The notes under the pieces: model-generated
The model's database searches: none
What the model saw: only the letters and a program-made list of their open reading frames with translations
What the model was told of the DNA's origin: nothing
Translations under genes and position numbers: made by a program
Assembly: GCA_016713085.1 (NCBI GenBank)
Contig: JADJPV010000006.1
Location: forward strand, 248,001 to 312,000
DNA length: 64,000 nucleotides
Source of the DNA: Chitinophagaceae bacterium
GTDB taxonomy: Bacteria > Bacteroidota > Bacteroidia > Chitinophagales > Chitinophagaceae
Direction of reading: 5' to 3'
Shown here: one piece after another, positions 18,925-28,262 of the stretch
Position numbering within the stretch: the first letter of the stretch is position 1
How the letters are laid out: every line of letters starts with the position of its first letter

Positions 18925-20217
18925 TTAATCCTTATACGTTCTCTTTAACCATTCTTCCGGCACAGGAATAATACAAATATTCATTGATCTGTTATCGGCT
19001 GAAAGCATGGCTGACTGAATTTGAATCTTTGTTCCATCCGGACTCATGGTAGGATGCGGATGATCGCCTGCAGTTGTTTTATGACCTGTTGATAATAAAA
19101 TCATTTCACCTGTATGTCTGTCGATCAGATAAATATTTCTTGCAAAGTCATCTCCCACTGCCCATCTTCCATCAGACGAACCGCTTACATGCCAAAGTCC
19201 ACTTCCACTTTTTGTTTGTCCGGCAATGACCATTTCTCTTGTACGAAGATTGACAATACCCAACCCTGTTGGTTTTTCTCTTGTGCCAGATGGACCCCAA
19301 GCAGCTTCCTGTCCGGGATTAGCACCGCCCACTGCTGTTCCTTCTGCAGTTGTTTTCGCTGTACCCGGAATTTTCCTGTGACCCATAATCGCAATAGCCA
19401 CTTCATCTTTTGATATCACAGCTTCATGTGTTACCCATTCATATTCTGATTCAGGGTACAAAGGACGAAGACCGGTACCATCACTCATCACTGTCCATGT
19501 ACGTTGTGGTGATTTACCGCCAGTTTCCCAGCAGAAAACAATTTCACCAGCCCCCCATGGATTGGTTTGTATATGACCTATTTGAAATGGAACTGATATC
19601 ACATATTTTATTTCCCCTGTATGAATATTCATTCCTGCAATACCTGATGGACCGGCTCCCATATTTCTCGGGCCAAAGTTTTTTTCAAGTGCCGTACCCG
19701 GTGCCAAATGTTTTGCTGCTTCCTGCAAACCTACACGAAAGTAAGCCCAGTCTTCATCACCATCCAATGCCATATCACCACCGGCACCCAATTCTTTTGG
19801 AGTAGTACCACAAACACGTTGATAAGCATCTGCTTTTTTTAAGGTCCCTGCTTTACTGTCGGCAAATAATTTTTCAAGATTTACTTCTATGATCTGTACA
19901 GGTCTTTGTACACGGCGGCGGGCAGTATCACCCGGTGTAACAGGAATTGTATCTGTCCTTTCATTGCGCATGAAATACAGCTTCATTGATTTTCTTGCAA
20001 CGTTCAGCATACCTGTGTAACTGCCTTCTGTTACCTGTACAATATCCCCGGTTTTTTCATTCACCGCCATTGCCTCACCTCTTACCCTGTTTGAACGGAA
20101 GATCAACCATTGCCCATCAGATGTCCATTGATTATGTGTTTGATAAATTTTTGCATCACCGTTTTGCGTACTCGTTAAAAAAGTAAGCATAGTTCCTGTA
20201 ACAGGATCCTTTACCAT
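18925..20217 (-). CDS. Oligogalacturonate lyase PL22 (5' end displaced by a frame break)
   Basis: 430 aa visible. A seven-bladed propeller with YQTHNQWTSDGQWLIFRSNR, MGAGPSGIAG, VTHEAVISKDEVAI and DHPHPTMSPDGTKI, which match oligogalacturonate lyases; the conserved His residues would bind the catalytic metal. It beta-eliminates short oligogalacturonides to unsaturated products that enter the uronate pathway. The listed start is not the real one: upstream, in another frame, codons read NAQIGKRFPSEKK, the usual mature N-terminus of the family, and one extra A in the A6 run 20217-20222 joins the two. That upstream frame opens near 20316, directly after the GH106 stop, but I see no clear signal peptide there. 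Confidence 0.82.
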   Translation of the reverse strand: MVKDPVTGTMLTFLTSTQNGDAKIYQTHNQWTSDGQWLIFRSNRVRGEAMAVNEKTGDIVQVTEGSYTGMLNVARKSMKLYFMRNERTDTIPVTPGDTARRRVQRPVQIIEVNLEKLFADSKAGTLKKADAYQRVCGTTPKELGAGGDMALDGDEDWAYFRVGLQEAAKHLAPGTALEKNFGPRNMGAGPSGIAGMNIHTGEIKYVISVPFQIGHIQTNPWGAGEIVFCWETGGKSPQRTWTVMSDGTGLRPLYPESEYEWVTHEAVISKDEVAIAIMGHRKIPGTAKTTAEGTAVGGANPGQEAAWGPSGTREKPTGLGIVNLRTREMVIAGQTKSGSGLWHVSGSSDGRWAVGDDFARNIYLIDRHTGEMILLSTGHKTTAGDHPHPTMSPDGTKIQIQSAMLSADNRSMNICIIPVPEEWLKRTYKD

Positions 20218-20328
20218 TTTTTCTCTGAAGGAAAGCGTTTACCGATCTGCGCATTAATTTGGCATGAAAAGGCAGGCATTTTACTTATTGTTGTTCGTCC
20301 CCCCCTGTTTGCTCTTCTTTTCATTCTT

Positions 20329-23154
20329 TTATTTTAACGGAGTAATCGTTACCGGTCCAAGCAAACCGGATGACAAAGGCTTCCATACTGATGCATCAAA
20401 TAATCCATTCTTTACATTCTCTCTCTTCCTTGCAGGCATATTGGTATTGTAGAATATTTTCCAGGGAAGATTATTCCTGTCCATATAGGAAATACGGTTT
20501 GCCATCAGGTTGGCAACAATGATTTCCAGTTTATTTGTTTGCTGAAATGCAGATGCAGGAATCACACATTGAAATACCGGGCCTATCAAGGTTGTAATTC
20601 TCTTTCCATTTAAAAATACTTCTGCGGTTTCATTTACTTTTCCAAGATTCAGTAAGTATGATGAAGTACTTCCTGCAGATTTTTCAAACTCAACACTGTA
20701 CTTCCCTGTACCTGAAAAATTCTTTACATCATCTCCTCCCAGTTCGGTCCAGGATATCAGCTGATCTGTTTTGATGGAAGACGGAATCGTTGGACCGCCA
20801 TCAAGAAATGTGATCGTCCAGTTGCTCTTTATTTCCTGAGGCTGGCCTGCTGCTTCTTTGTATGGAAATACCGTTCCGCTCTTCTTTACATTGTATGATT
20901 GAATAATGATTGATTCATACGATTGCAGTTGCAGCAACACTTCAACTCCGCCTTTTGTGTTCTTTCTCCACTTCGCCAAACCTTTCTTGCCTGTCATTGC
21001 ATCAAACAATCCAAAGGAAACTGCACTGCTGTTTATTTCAATCCACTCCTCCAATGCGTTGTCGGTGCGGTTATTAATTAACCATACTGTTCCCTCATTG
21101 TTTTTACGACGAAGAACAGACAGGCCTTTTTCTGTATAGCTTTCTTTTCTTGCTTTCGCAGCAAGCAGCAATACATCCAGATCATCACTCATAATAAAAC
21201 TGCCTTTACCAACAACTGCTTTCTGCAGGTTGTCTGACTTTGAAAACTTCAACTGGCTGATCAATTGCTGAAATGTTTTTCTTCTTGCATCCAGGTTGCC
21301 AAAGCCCGGCACATCCTGCGGAAGATTTTTATACACAAGAATTGTTGCTCCCTGCTTTGCCAATTTCAGCAACTGCTGAAATGATTGTTCATTAATGAGT
21401 TTATTGGCAGGTAAAAGAATAGTGCGGTATGCATTTCCACTGCTGATGATATTATTACCTCTGTTGGTGAACCGCTGCAACTGACGTTCAGAAAAGAAAT
21501 CAAAACTATATCCTTTTTCTACCATCCATTTTGATACATGTTCAAACTCGGTCTTTTCAAAATTCCTTTCCATTCCATCGAAATGCTGAAGTAACGCATT
21601 CCCCGGTTCTGAATAACGGTCAACGATCGGATAATATAATAACACATCATTATCCGGCTTGCCTTTTTGCAAAAAACTTTGTGTACGTGTAATGTATTCA
21701 TTCAGTACATGAAAATCTTTCCACTGCGGATTCGTTGGCTGAAAATGTACCGCTGCATAAAATAACCAGCCGGGCCATTTTGCTTCCTTCGGTGAATATT
21801 CTGTACCATGATAAAAAATATGATTCACTCCGCCGAGGAAATACAGATCAATTGCCTTTTTTACATCGCCCCAGGAAGAAAGAAAATGCTCATTGAGCCA
21901 GGTAGCCGATTCAGAAGAAACCAATTGTTTGCCCATGACATTGGCAGCAGAAGTTGCAAACTTGAAACGCAGAATATCTGTTCCTTCTGTTTCAGGAATA
22001 TCTACCACACTGTACAGATCTAATGTATTTGCAGGTGAACCATGCGATTGATTGCGCAGCATCTTTCCCTTTGTTCCTGCCCATTTTTTCCAGGTCATGG
22101 TGAAATGTTCCAGCAGCAACTCATCAATCACCGAACGGTAATCATAAATAACACGTTTGTTTTTCTCTGTTTCATCTTTTCCAAACAAGGCAGGAAGATG
22201 ATTGCGCAAATCATAACCCTTGCGTTGCTGAAATTCTGTAAATAAATTTGTTGTCCAGTTACCCTGTCCTCTTGCATCATCCACTTCATAAGAATCATTA
22301 AAGAAAGAACGCAGGTAAGAAATATCATATCCTTTAAAGGAAGCATCAAATTTTTTGAAATAATTATTAGCAGCTGTTAATGAAAAATGATCAATGGCAT
22401 AACCTTCACCACCCGGGGCTGCACGTTCAACCATCTTACCATGTAATCCCTGGAACAAAGCATACAGTGTCCATTTCCCGCCGGTTGGCGGGGCTGACCA
22501 GTTTAACTTCCCTGTTGCATCTACTTTATCTGTAAGATTGATTGTTTCATTTTTATCTGAATATGCAATCAGTGTTTGCAAAGGAAGTTTGCCGGCATAC
22601 TGTATCTGATCCAATGCCAGCTCCTGCAGATTTTTATTTACATAAACTGGTTTCAGAATATTTTCAATCGCTGCCGGTTTGTTATTCGCAGTACGTACCC
22701 ATGCTTCCTGATTATATTCAATTGCATCTTTCAATTGCTCTCCTTCATTCAGCGAATAGGTTTTATAAAAGATCGTTTTACTTGCATCTTCATTTTTTAC
22801 CCAGGGACCACCAAAAGGCCAGCCTGTTCCATTCGCTAAATCAACTCCAAGTCCTAATCGCTTTGATTCATTCAATGTATGCGTAAACATCTGCATCCAT
22901 TGCGGCGATAAAAAATTGATGAACTCTTTCTCATATCCATACACACCATAAATGGGTGTGAGCTCTACACCACCGAGTCCAGCTTTCCGGTATTGCTCGA
23001 GGTTCCAGGTCAAATCATTTTTGTTGACTGCACTTCCTTCCCACCACCAGCGTGTCCATGGTTTTGTTACATTGGTTACTGTTGGCCAGTTGAGTTGTGC
23101 TTCTGCAAAAACTACCGCTAAAATAAAAGAAAGAAGTACTGTTATCTTTTTCAT
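20329..23154 (-). CDS. Alpha-L-rhamnosidase GH106
   Basis: 941 aa with a signal peptide (MKKITVLLSFILAVVFAEAQ). WTRWWWEGSAVNK, GVELTPIYGVYGYE and LGVDLANGTGWPFGGPWV are the signature N-terminal barrel strands of GH106. The middle has YDYRSVIDELLLEHF and HGSPANTLDLYSVVDIPETEG, and the last 130 residues form a GH2-type galactose-binding domain (YLLNLGKVNETAEVFLNGKR). It is a calcium-dependent inverting rhamnosidase acting on rhamnogalacturonan. It is complete and unbroken although flanked by two frame-broken PL22 genes. Next gene upstream ends 24 bp away. Confidence 0.92.
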   Translation of the reverse strand: MKKITVLLSFILAVVFAEAQLNWPTVTNVTKPWTRWWWEGSAVNKNDLTWNLEQYRKAGLGGVELTPIYGVYGYEKEFINFLSPQWMQMFTHTLNESKRLGLGVDLANGTGWPFGGPWVKNEDASKTIFYKTYSLNEGEQLKDAIEYNQEAWVRTANNKPAAIENILKPVYVNKNLQELALDQIQYAGKLPLQTLIAYSDKNETINLTDKVDATGKLNWSAPPTGGKWTLYALFQGLHGKMVERAAPGGEGYAIDHFSLTAANNYFKKFDASFKGYDISYLRSFFNDSYEVDDARGQGNWTTNLFTEFQQRKGYDLRNHLPALFGKDETEKNKRVIYDYRSVIDELLLEHFTMTWKKWAGTKGKMLRNQSHGSPANTLDLYSVVDIPETEGTDILRFKFATSAANVMGKQLVSSESATWLNEHFLSSWGDVKKAIDLYFLGGVNHIFYHGTEYSPKEAKWPGWLFYAAVHFQPTNPQWKDFHVLNEYITRTQSFLQKGKPDNDVLLYYPIVDRYSEPGNALLQHFDGMERNFEKTEFEHVSKWMVEKGYSFDFFSERQLQRFTNRGNNIISSGNAYRTILLPANKLINEQSFQQLLKLAKQGATILVYKNLPQDVPGFGNLDARRKTFQQLISQLKFSKSDNLQKAVVGKGSFIMSDDLDVLLLAAKARKESYTEKGLSVLRRKNNEGTVWLINNRTDNALEEWIEINSSAVSFGLFDAMTGKKGLAKWRKNTKGGVEVLLQLQSYESIIIQSYNVKKSGTVFPYKEAAGQPQEIKSNWTITFLDGGPTIPSSIKTDQLISWTELGGDDVKNFSGTGKYSVEFEKSAGSTSSYLLNLGKVNETAEVFLNGKRITTLIGPVFQCVIPASAFQQTNKLEIIVANLMANRISYMDRNNLPWKIFYNTNMPARKRENVKNGLFDASVWKPLSSGLLGPVTITPLK

Positions 23155-23178
23155 TCGTAGTGTTGAATAATAAATTGC

Positions 23179-23370
23179 TTACTGTTTTGCTTCACTGATC
23201 TCTACTGCATAGACGTTCTCAATACCTTCAAAGTTGGCACGGAAAATAATCCACTTACCATCGGGACTGAAATGAACGTTTGGCTCCAAATTATATTTAT
23301 GATTTTTCATATTCACCAGCCGGGTTGATACAAACTTATCACCCTGCGGCTTAAATAAATAAATCCACAT
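23179..23370 (-). CDS. PL22-like oligogalacturonate lyase, C-terminal part (frame-split)
   Basis: Last blades of the propeller begun at 24441, with NVHFSPDGKWIIFRANFEG (third conserved His) and IENVYAVEI. The frame is open well beyond the listed Met, back to about 23490, coding YELQRDEWSIHFNSN and DGGNSGQVAKAKDG, which are typical family blades. Two one-base additions, at A5 (23486-23490) and A6 (23519-23524), merge it with the N-terminal part into one protein of about 420 aa. Confidence 0.72.
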   Translation of the reverse strand: MWIYLFKPQGDKFVSTRLVNMKNHKYNLEPNVHFSPDGKWIIFRANFEGIENVYAVEISEAKQ

Positions 23371-23499
23371 ACCATCCTTTGCTTTGGCTACCTGGCCGGA
23401 GTTGCCGCCATCACCGCAAAAAGTGAATTATCCTTATTGCTGTTGAAATGAATGCTCCACTCATCACGCTGTAATTCATACTTTGTTTTTGCCCGGTTT

Positions 23500-24441
23500 T
23501 TACATTATGCCCCTCAACAAAAAAGTTGTACTCCTTGGTTGCTGCAAATCGTACCAGATTATTTGTCCATCGGCACTGCTCCATTCATGCCCTGCAATTT
23601 CCATATCCATGATGCGCTTATGAATCTGTGTGATCTGTTTTGTTTTTACATCAATCGTCCATATCCTGTTTACTTTATGCCAGGGGCCTTCATGACAAAA
23701 CATTAATAGGTTGGGATCCGTACTTGAAAACTGTACATGATTCAGCCATGCACTGTCGGAGTGTACTTTGTTCAGCTCCTTCTTTTTAATATCGATGGTG
23801 AACAATGTACGTGGAAGCTTTGCTTCGTAAATGATGTTGAAATAACTTGATTTGTTTGGATATTTCTTAAAGAGTTCTTTTTCTTCATCACTCGATTTTG
23901 CACCGCCGAGTAATGTACCATCCGCATTAATAGCGGTAACAGTTCCCTTAAAATCGGCAGGGAATACAAAAACAGTTTTTACTTCTTTGGTTTTTGCATT
24001 CACACAAAACACAGAATCTCTGATCTGGTAATACACAATGCCTGCTTTGTTATCAACGATTTCACCATTCATCGGTGAACGGTGAAAAGTAAGCTGTTCT
24101 GATTTTAATGTTTTAAGATCAAGCAAATGGATTTGACGGTTGCCGGAAATTACAGTTGAGATTTCCTGCTTGGCAACACTGTCAACCTTGTTCTTATTGC
24201 TGCTGTAAAACACCATCGAGTTACCGATGAATGGGTTGTTATGAAAATAGAAGCTGAGGTTACTCCTGCCTTCCATTCTTGTTAACTTAACAACACGGTG
24301 TTTGGTGTCTTTATCAATCCATTCGTCGGGCATTTTCTGTCCGCCGGTTTCAAGCAAAGGTTGTGCAAAAACGGTATCTGCCAGAGAGAGCAGGCATACA
24401 CAAAACAGATAGCGCAAGGGGGATTTAGTTAATTTTTTCAT
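23500..24441 (-). CDS. PL22-like oligogalacturonate lyase, N-terminal part (frame-split)
   Basis: I chose the start at 24441 (MKKLTKSPLRYLFCVCLLSL, a signal peptide) because it lies just after the shared leader motif ATTGCCTGAC; a start at 24450 is also open. Blades contain SNLSFYFHNNPFI, NHVQFSSTDPNLLMFCHEG and AGHEWSSADGQIIWYD, with the His residues that bind metal in oligogalacturonate lyases. It is diverged from the second PL22 gene at 18925. It is first in its transcription unit: the tandem ACAGGAT operator and promoter lie 20-66 bp upstream. The real frame is left at A6 23519-23524. Confidence 0.75.
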   Translation of the reverse strand: MKKLTKSPLRYLFCVCLLSLADTVFAQPLLETGGQKMPDEWIDKDTKHRVVKLTRMEGRSNLSFYFHNNPFIGNSMVFYSSNKNKVDSVAKQEISTVISGNRQIHLLDLKTLKSEQLTFHRSPMNGEIVDNKAGIVYYQIRDSVFCVNAKTKEVKTVFVFPADFKGTVTAINADGTLLGGAKSSDEEKELFKKYPNKSSYFNIIYEAKLPRTLFTIDIKKKELNKVHSDSAWLNHVQFSSTDPNLLMFCHEGPWHKVNRIWTIDVKTKQITQIHKRIMDMEIAGHEWSSADGQIIWYDLQQPRSTTFLLRGIM

Positions 24442-24461
24442 GTCAGGCAATCTTTAGTGTA

Positions 24462-24507
24462 TAAAGTAAGAACATCGTGGACTTTTCGGTATCCTGTACA
24501 GTCCTGT
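24462..24507 (-). promoter_or_regulatory. Shared promoter module, site D (PL22-like operon)
   Basis: In transcription direction: ACAGGAC, 3 bp, ACAGGAT, 22 bp, TACTTTA box (24468-24462), 20 nt to the ATG, with ATTGCCTGAC directly before it. Same order and spacing as sites A, B, C and E. It sits between the isomerase-like gene and the PL22-like gene, so the enzyme run has an internal start here. A TTTGCC lies further upstream (near 24530). Confidence 0.65.
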
Positions 24508-24580
24508 TGTAAAACGAAATAAATTACCTGGCAAACCAATTTGCAGGTATCCTGTCTATCTCCTTTTTCCGGATAAATTT

Positions 24581-25447
24581 CTATTCAGCATATACTTCTT
24601 CTAACTGCTTCGTAAGATATTGAAACGCAAGCGGCATGTCATTTTTTGGATTGCTGCTGCCGCCTTCAATAAAAATATATCCTTTGTAATTTGCGGTTCG
24701 TAAAGCTCTTAAATAGGGTTTAAAATCATCCCCCATCACACCGGGAAATGAACGCTTTTGTTTTTCTGCAATTTCACAATACACCAGTACATCAGCCGCA
24801 TCAATAATACTTTGCGGTGCTTCACCTTCCCTCATCATATGAAAAATGTCTGCATTCAACTTAAAGTTCGGATGATTTACTGCTCTTACTACTTCGGCAG
24901 CAGATTTCAACGTAATGAGAAAATTTGTTTCTGTTGCCTCGAGGCTTTCCAATGCAATCATGATCCCGTATTTACCTGCAACCATTGCCAGCTTGCGGCA
25001 TAATACAGCAAAATCAGCCTGTGCTTTTTGTACATCATATCCATCCGGAATTCTTCTGGCACCACCGCTGCCCAATACAATAAAATGCACACCGGCTCTT
25101 TGTGCTCTTGAGAAAACAGTGTCGGCATAACCTACTACTTTGTTCTCATCTACATCAGGTCCTGCAATTTTCATTTTACCCGAAATAAAAACATTGCAGA
25201 TCATTACTTTGCATTTTGCTTTTTTTATACGGGCAAGATTCAGTTTAAACTGTTCTTCTGTTAAAGAAGGCGATAACATTCTGCCAACTGATTCGCCCAG
25301 CATACGAAAGCCTGATGCATATACAAGACTGTCCTGATCTAAAGAAGCAACAATACCTAATTGTGGAACTGATTCTTTATTTGGTTTAAAGCCAAACAAC
25401 AGAACAAAGAACAATGCTGAAAGAATGAATATGATTTTATGTTTCAT
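24581..25447 (-). CDS. Exported sugar phosphate isomerase/epimerase-like TIM barrel
   Basis: 288 aa, xylose-isomerase-like (AP endonuclease 2) fold. MKHKIIFILSALFFVLLFGF is a signal peptide or anchor, common in Bacteroidota members of this family. Metal-site residues appear in MIALESLEAT (Glu), NADIFHMMREG (Asp, His) and GYIFIEGG (Glu). The reaction cannot be read from sequence; a periplasmic sugar isomerase or epimerase acting on a released monosaccharide is the best guess. It is the last gene before promoter D and follows a GH43 gene by 45 bp. Confidence 0.72.
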   Translation of the reverse strand: MKHKIIFILSALFFVLLFGFKPNKESVPQLGIVASLDQDSLVYASGFRMLGESVGRMLSPSLTEEQFKLNLARIKKAKCKVMICNVFISGKMKIAGPDVDENKVVGYADTVFSRAQRAGVHFIVLGSGGARRIPDGYDVQKAQADFAVLCRKLAMVAGKYGIMIALESLEATETNFLITLKSAAEVVRAVNHPNFKLNADIFHMMREGEAPQSIIDAADVLVYCEIAEKQKRSFPGVMGDDFKPYLRALRTANYKGYIFIEGGSSNPKNDMPLAFQYLTKQLEEVYAE

Positions 25448-25492
25448 TTGTTACTCTTTAAGTCACAGTTGAATCAAAATAATAGCCTCCCA

Positions 25493-26533
25493 TTATTTAG
25501 CTGCTTTTACTCCTTCACTGGTCATCACTACCCGTTTCATAGTTCCGTCTTTGTTATAATAGAGATAGTCAATGCAAACCGAGCGGTGAAAACTGCCAGC
25601 ATCGGGCACCAAGGCTCCATTATGATAGATAAAATACCATTTGCCTTTAAATTCAATAATAGCCTGGTGATTGGTATTGCTGTTCCCGGCAATTTCATTC
25701 AAAATGCCTTTGTACTCCCACGGACCATTAATGTTGCGGCTCATGGCATAAGTGATTTTCTCGGGAAATTCATAAGCATACGAAAGATAGTACCAGCCAT
25801 TCCGTTTATGTACCCAGGGTGCTTCTGTAAACTTTGGCACTTCCACTTTTTTGAACGCTCCATCCATTTCAATCATATTTGGTTTCAGCTTTACATAATG
25901 TAAGGTAGTATTACCCCAAAACAAATATGCCTGACCGTCATCATCAATAAACACAGTAGGATCAATATCATCCCAGCTGATCTTTGCTTCCGTTGTCATA
26001 TCATTTGTGATGAGCGCCTTACCGATTGCATCAGTAAAAGGCCCGGTTGGACTATCGCTTACTGCAACACCAATTGCTTTTCCTCTGTGTGTACTGTCGT
26101 GCGTAATAGCAACATACCAGTAAAACTTTCCATTGCGTTCAATTACCTGGCTTGCCCATGCATCATCTTTTGCCCATTTAAATGCTTTTACATTTAAGGG
26201 GGATGGATGCTCTGTCCAGTTAACCATATCATTGGTAGAAAAACATAACCATTCATGCATCACATAACGGTTTTCTTTTGGCGGAGCTACATCATGCCCG
26301 GTGTAGAGATACACTTTATCCTTATACACCAATGCTGCTGCATCAGCTGTGTATTTATGTTTGATAATGGGATTACCGTTGGATTGAAATGATGTATCAG
26401 CCCCCCTGCCCCCCAAAGGGGGGTTATCAGACTCCGATTTTACAAGAGCCGTTTGACTATTTTGTGCGTAACTCAGGTTACATGATACTAACAGTAGAAA
26501 CAATCCTGTTAAATATTTTGTATTTCTATTCAT
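25493..26533 (-). CDS. GH43 arabinofuranosidase/xylosidase-type enzyme
   Basis: 346 aa with a signal peptide. All classical GH43 residues are visible: KYTADAAALVYK (general base Asp, about residue 63), WDDIDPTVFIDDDG (modulating Asp) and KFTEAPWVHK (acid Glu, about 233). SNTNHQAIIEFKGKWYFIYH is the closing His-containing blade. It likely removes arabinose from arabinan side chains. Between the signal peptide and the first blade, SDNPPLGGRGA is coded by a palindromic insert of 30 bp (26395-26430) that keeps the frame. It lies 30 bp from the GH43 gene upstream. Confidence 0.85.
   Translation of the reverse strand: MNRNTKYLTGLFLLLVSCNLSYAQNSQTALVKSESDNPPLGGRGADTSFQSNGNPIIKHKYTADAAALVYKDKVYLYTGHDVAPPKENRYVMHEWLCFSTNDMVNWTEHPSPLNVKAFKWAKDDAWASQVIERNGKFYWYVAITHDSTHRGKAIGVAVSDSPTGPFTDAIGKALITNDMTTEAKISWDDIDPTVFIDDDGQAYLFWGNTTLHYVKLKPNMIEMDGAFKKVEVPKFTEAPWVHKRNGWYYLSYAYEFPEKITYAMSRNINGPWEYKGILNEIAGNSNTNHQAIIEFKGKWYFIYHNGALVPDAGSFHRSVCIDYLYYNKDGTMKRVVMTSEGVKAAK
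26395..26430. repeat. Intragenic palindromic insert with flanking TATCAG direct repeat
   Basis: CCCCCC-AAA-GGGGGG hairpin (26409-26423) preceded by another C6. The 6-bp direct repeat TATCAG is found at 26395-26400 and 26425-26430, looking like a target-site duplication. Unit length 30 bp, so it is read through as PPLGGRGADT-like residues in the GH43 protein. Confidence 0.65.
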
Positions 26534-26563
26534 CTGTCTATTTATTAAATAATTATAGCCGCA

Positions 26564-28144
26564 TCATCTTGTTTTCACCAACGAAATATCATCCACATAA
26601 CAAAAAGAATTGGCCGTTCCTTCAGCAAGAAAACCAATCTCTACCTTTCCACCTTTAACAGGCACACGTTCAATAGTAATCGTTTTCCACGATGCATTTT
26701 CTTCCTTTACAGTAAAGAAGCGGATTTTACCATCGCTTACAGCATACATTTCAAACTTCGTAAAGCCGCTGCTGCTCTTCACTTTTGCTGTTAATGTGTA
26801 ATTGCCATCTTGCAGCTTTACGTAAGGTGAAGAAGTGATGATCTGGCTTACTCTTCGGCTGAAGTTAATCTTATCACTGATGCAAAGGCTTTTTTCGCCA
26901 ATGACAATTTTCCTGTCACTCTCCGTATTAAAATAGTTCAATACAGGCGAGCTGTTGCTGTCAAGCGAAACTTTGTTGCCTTCGATAACAGTAGTCGTCC
27001 AGCCGAGTAAAAATTCCTGTACCGGTTTAACATGACTGGGAATTCTTCTTCTGTCTGCTTCAAAGCTTCCGTTCTTTACAAAGTTATTATCAGTAGCTAC
27101 TTTCCATTCACCTGTTTTTGCATTGATGTTCCAGGAGCTAAGCGAATTAAAATAAGGTTCTGCTCCATTGAATGAAAGCGGGAACCACTGATTATAGCCC
27201 TGGCCATTGCCTGCAAAGTCAGCCCAGCGGTCACCACAATACAGAACCGTTTCCTGCTTACTGCCTTTTACATTAAAGAAGAATCCTGTTTGCGTTACAT
27301 GGGCAAAATCGTTTTCGCTTCCTTTCATTACCTGCATATCATTCGTTGGTAAATAAGGTCCACGAATATCATCTGCTACTAAATAATAGGCATAAGAAGC
27401 ATCCCATCCGTAAATATTAGATGCGGCCATATAATATTTGCCTTTGTATTTAAACATGCAGTTTCCTTCCCTGCTTTCGCCCTGGAAAATCTTTGTGCAG
27501 TCTAACAGATTCACCATTCCATCTTTTACTCCAATTTCTGAAACATAAATTCTATTTCTTCCCCGGCCATAAGAATAAATGAGGTATGACTTTCCGCTGT
27601 CTTCATCGGTAAACACCGTTTGATCGCCGGTATTGCTGGTGCCGATCATGCTCATCATGTTAATTTTCTGATGCCATTTAAATTCTCCTGTCGGCTTTTC
27701 AGCAAGAGCAATCAGCACTTCACTTCCATGCTGTACAAATAGTGCATATCTATTCAACTCTTTGATATATGCAACACCTAAACGCCCCACCCATGTTTTT
27801 GCTGCAGTTTTAAATGCTTCTTCCTTAGTGAAAACATCTGCTTCAAATGTCCAGTTAACTAAATCAGTGGAACTGTAACATGTTACAGATTCGAAAGTAG
27901 CATTGGGTAATGTTACGGATGGATCAATTCGATATATGTCCGCTTCTTTATAATGAACACCGTACCAATAATATTTCTCTTTGCCTGCAGCATCTTTGAA
28001 CTTAAAAATTCCACCGCCCTGGCTGTTGATGGGCTTTCCATCTTTTGTGTTCCAGAACAGATCATTTTTAATATTGAGTAACTGCCCGTAAGAAGATGAC
28101 AGAACGGAAACACATATTGCTATTATTAAAACACTCTTTTTCAT
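26564..28144 (-). CDS. GH43-type propeller glycosidase with C-terminal carbohydrate-binding domain
   Basis: 526 aa with a signal peptide. Propeller (about 20-350) opens with INSQGGGIFKFKD...YYWYGVHY, the third galactanase-like paralogue here, with Gln in place of the His seen in the other two. DQTVFTDEDSGKSYLIYSYG is the central blade and GESREGNCMFKYKG may hold the acid Glu. From about 365 a jelly-roll module begins with NFVKNGSFEADRR and ends CYVDDISLVK, as in CBM4/9-like domains. Likely a galactan or arabinogalactan exo-enzyme with its own binding module. It is separated from GH39 by a 118-bp spacer containing an inverted repeat. Confidence 0.72.
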   Translation of the reverse strand: MKKSVLIIAICVSVLSSSYGQLLNIKNDLFWNTKDGKPINSQGGGIFKFKDAAGKEKYYWYGVHYKEADIYRIDPSVTLPNATFESVTCYSSTDLVNWTFEADVFTKEEAFKTAAKTWVGRLGVAYIKELNRYALFVQHGSEVLIALAEKPTGEFKWHQKINMMSMIGTSNTGDQTVFTDEDSGKSYLIYSYGRGRNRIYVSEIGVKDGMVNLLDCTKIFQGESREGNCMFKYKGKYYMAASNIYGWDASYAYYLVADDIRGPYLPTNDMQVMKGSENDFAHVTQTGFFFNVKGSKQETVLYCGDRWADFAGNGQGYNQWFPLSFNGAEPYFNSLSSWNINAKTGEWKVATDNNFVKNGSFEADRRRIPSHVKPVQEFLLGWTTTVIEGNKVSLDSNSSPVLNYFNTESDRKIVIGEKSLCISDKINFSRRVSQIITSSPYVKLQDGNYTLTAKVKSSSGFTKFEMYAVSDGKIRFFTVKEENASWKTITIERVPVKGGKVEIGFLAEGTANSFCYVDDISLVKTR

Positions 28145-28182
28145 GTGTTCATTTTTATCTTATTGCTTGCCACATGTTATTC

Positions 28183-28235
28183 GCCATAAAAATTATCATC
28201 GTCAGTTAATTAAATTAGCCGATAATTTTTATGGC
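28183..28235. repeat. Inverted-repeat element, copy 1
   Basis: Perfect 15-bp arms GCCATAAAAATTATC and GATAATTTTTATGGC around 23 bp. The arm sequence recurs at 60678-60759, also in an enzyme-gene spacer. It could fold in the mRNA between GH39 and GH43; no T tract follows, so a standard terminator is unlikely. A small non-autonomous mobile element or an operator is possible. Confidence 0.55.
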
Positions 28236-28262
28236 TCATTTCATGAATGCTTTTCAAATTTA

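Noticed and set aside
20264..20452. Plus-strand ORF starting MKRQAFYLLLFVPPCLLFFSFF, looking like a signal peptide
   Set aside because: It lies opposite the end of GH106 and the 5' end of the PL22 gene; after the first 25 codons it is purely antisense to GH106 and has no leader or promoter.
22477..22492. CCCGCC-GGTT-GGCGGG palindrome in the GH106 gene as a further coding insert
   Set aside because: The coded residues (APPTGGKW) fit the family loop almost without extra length, so insertion is not supported.
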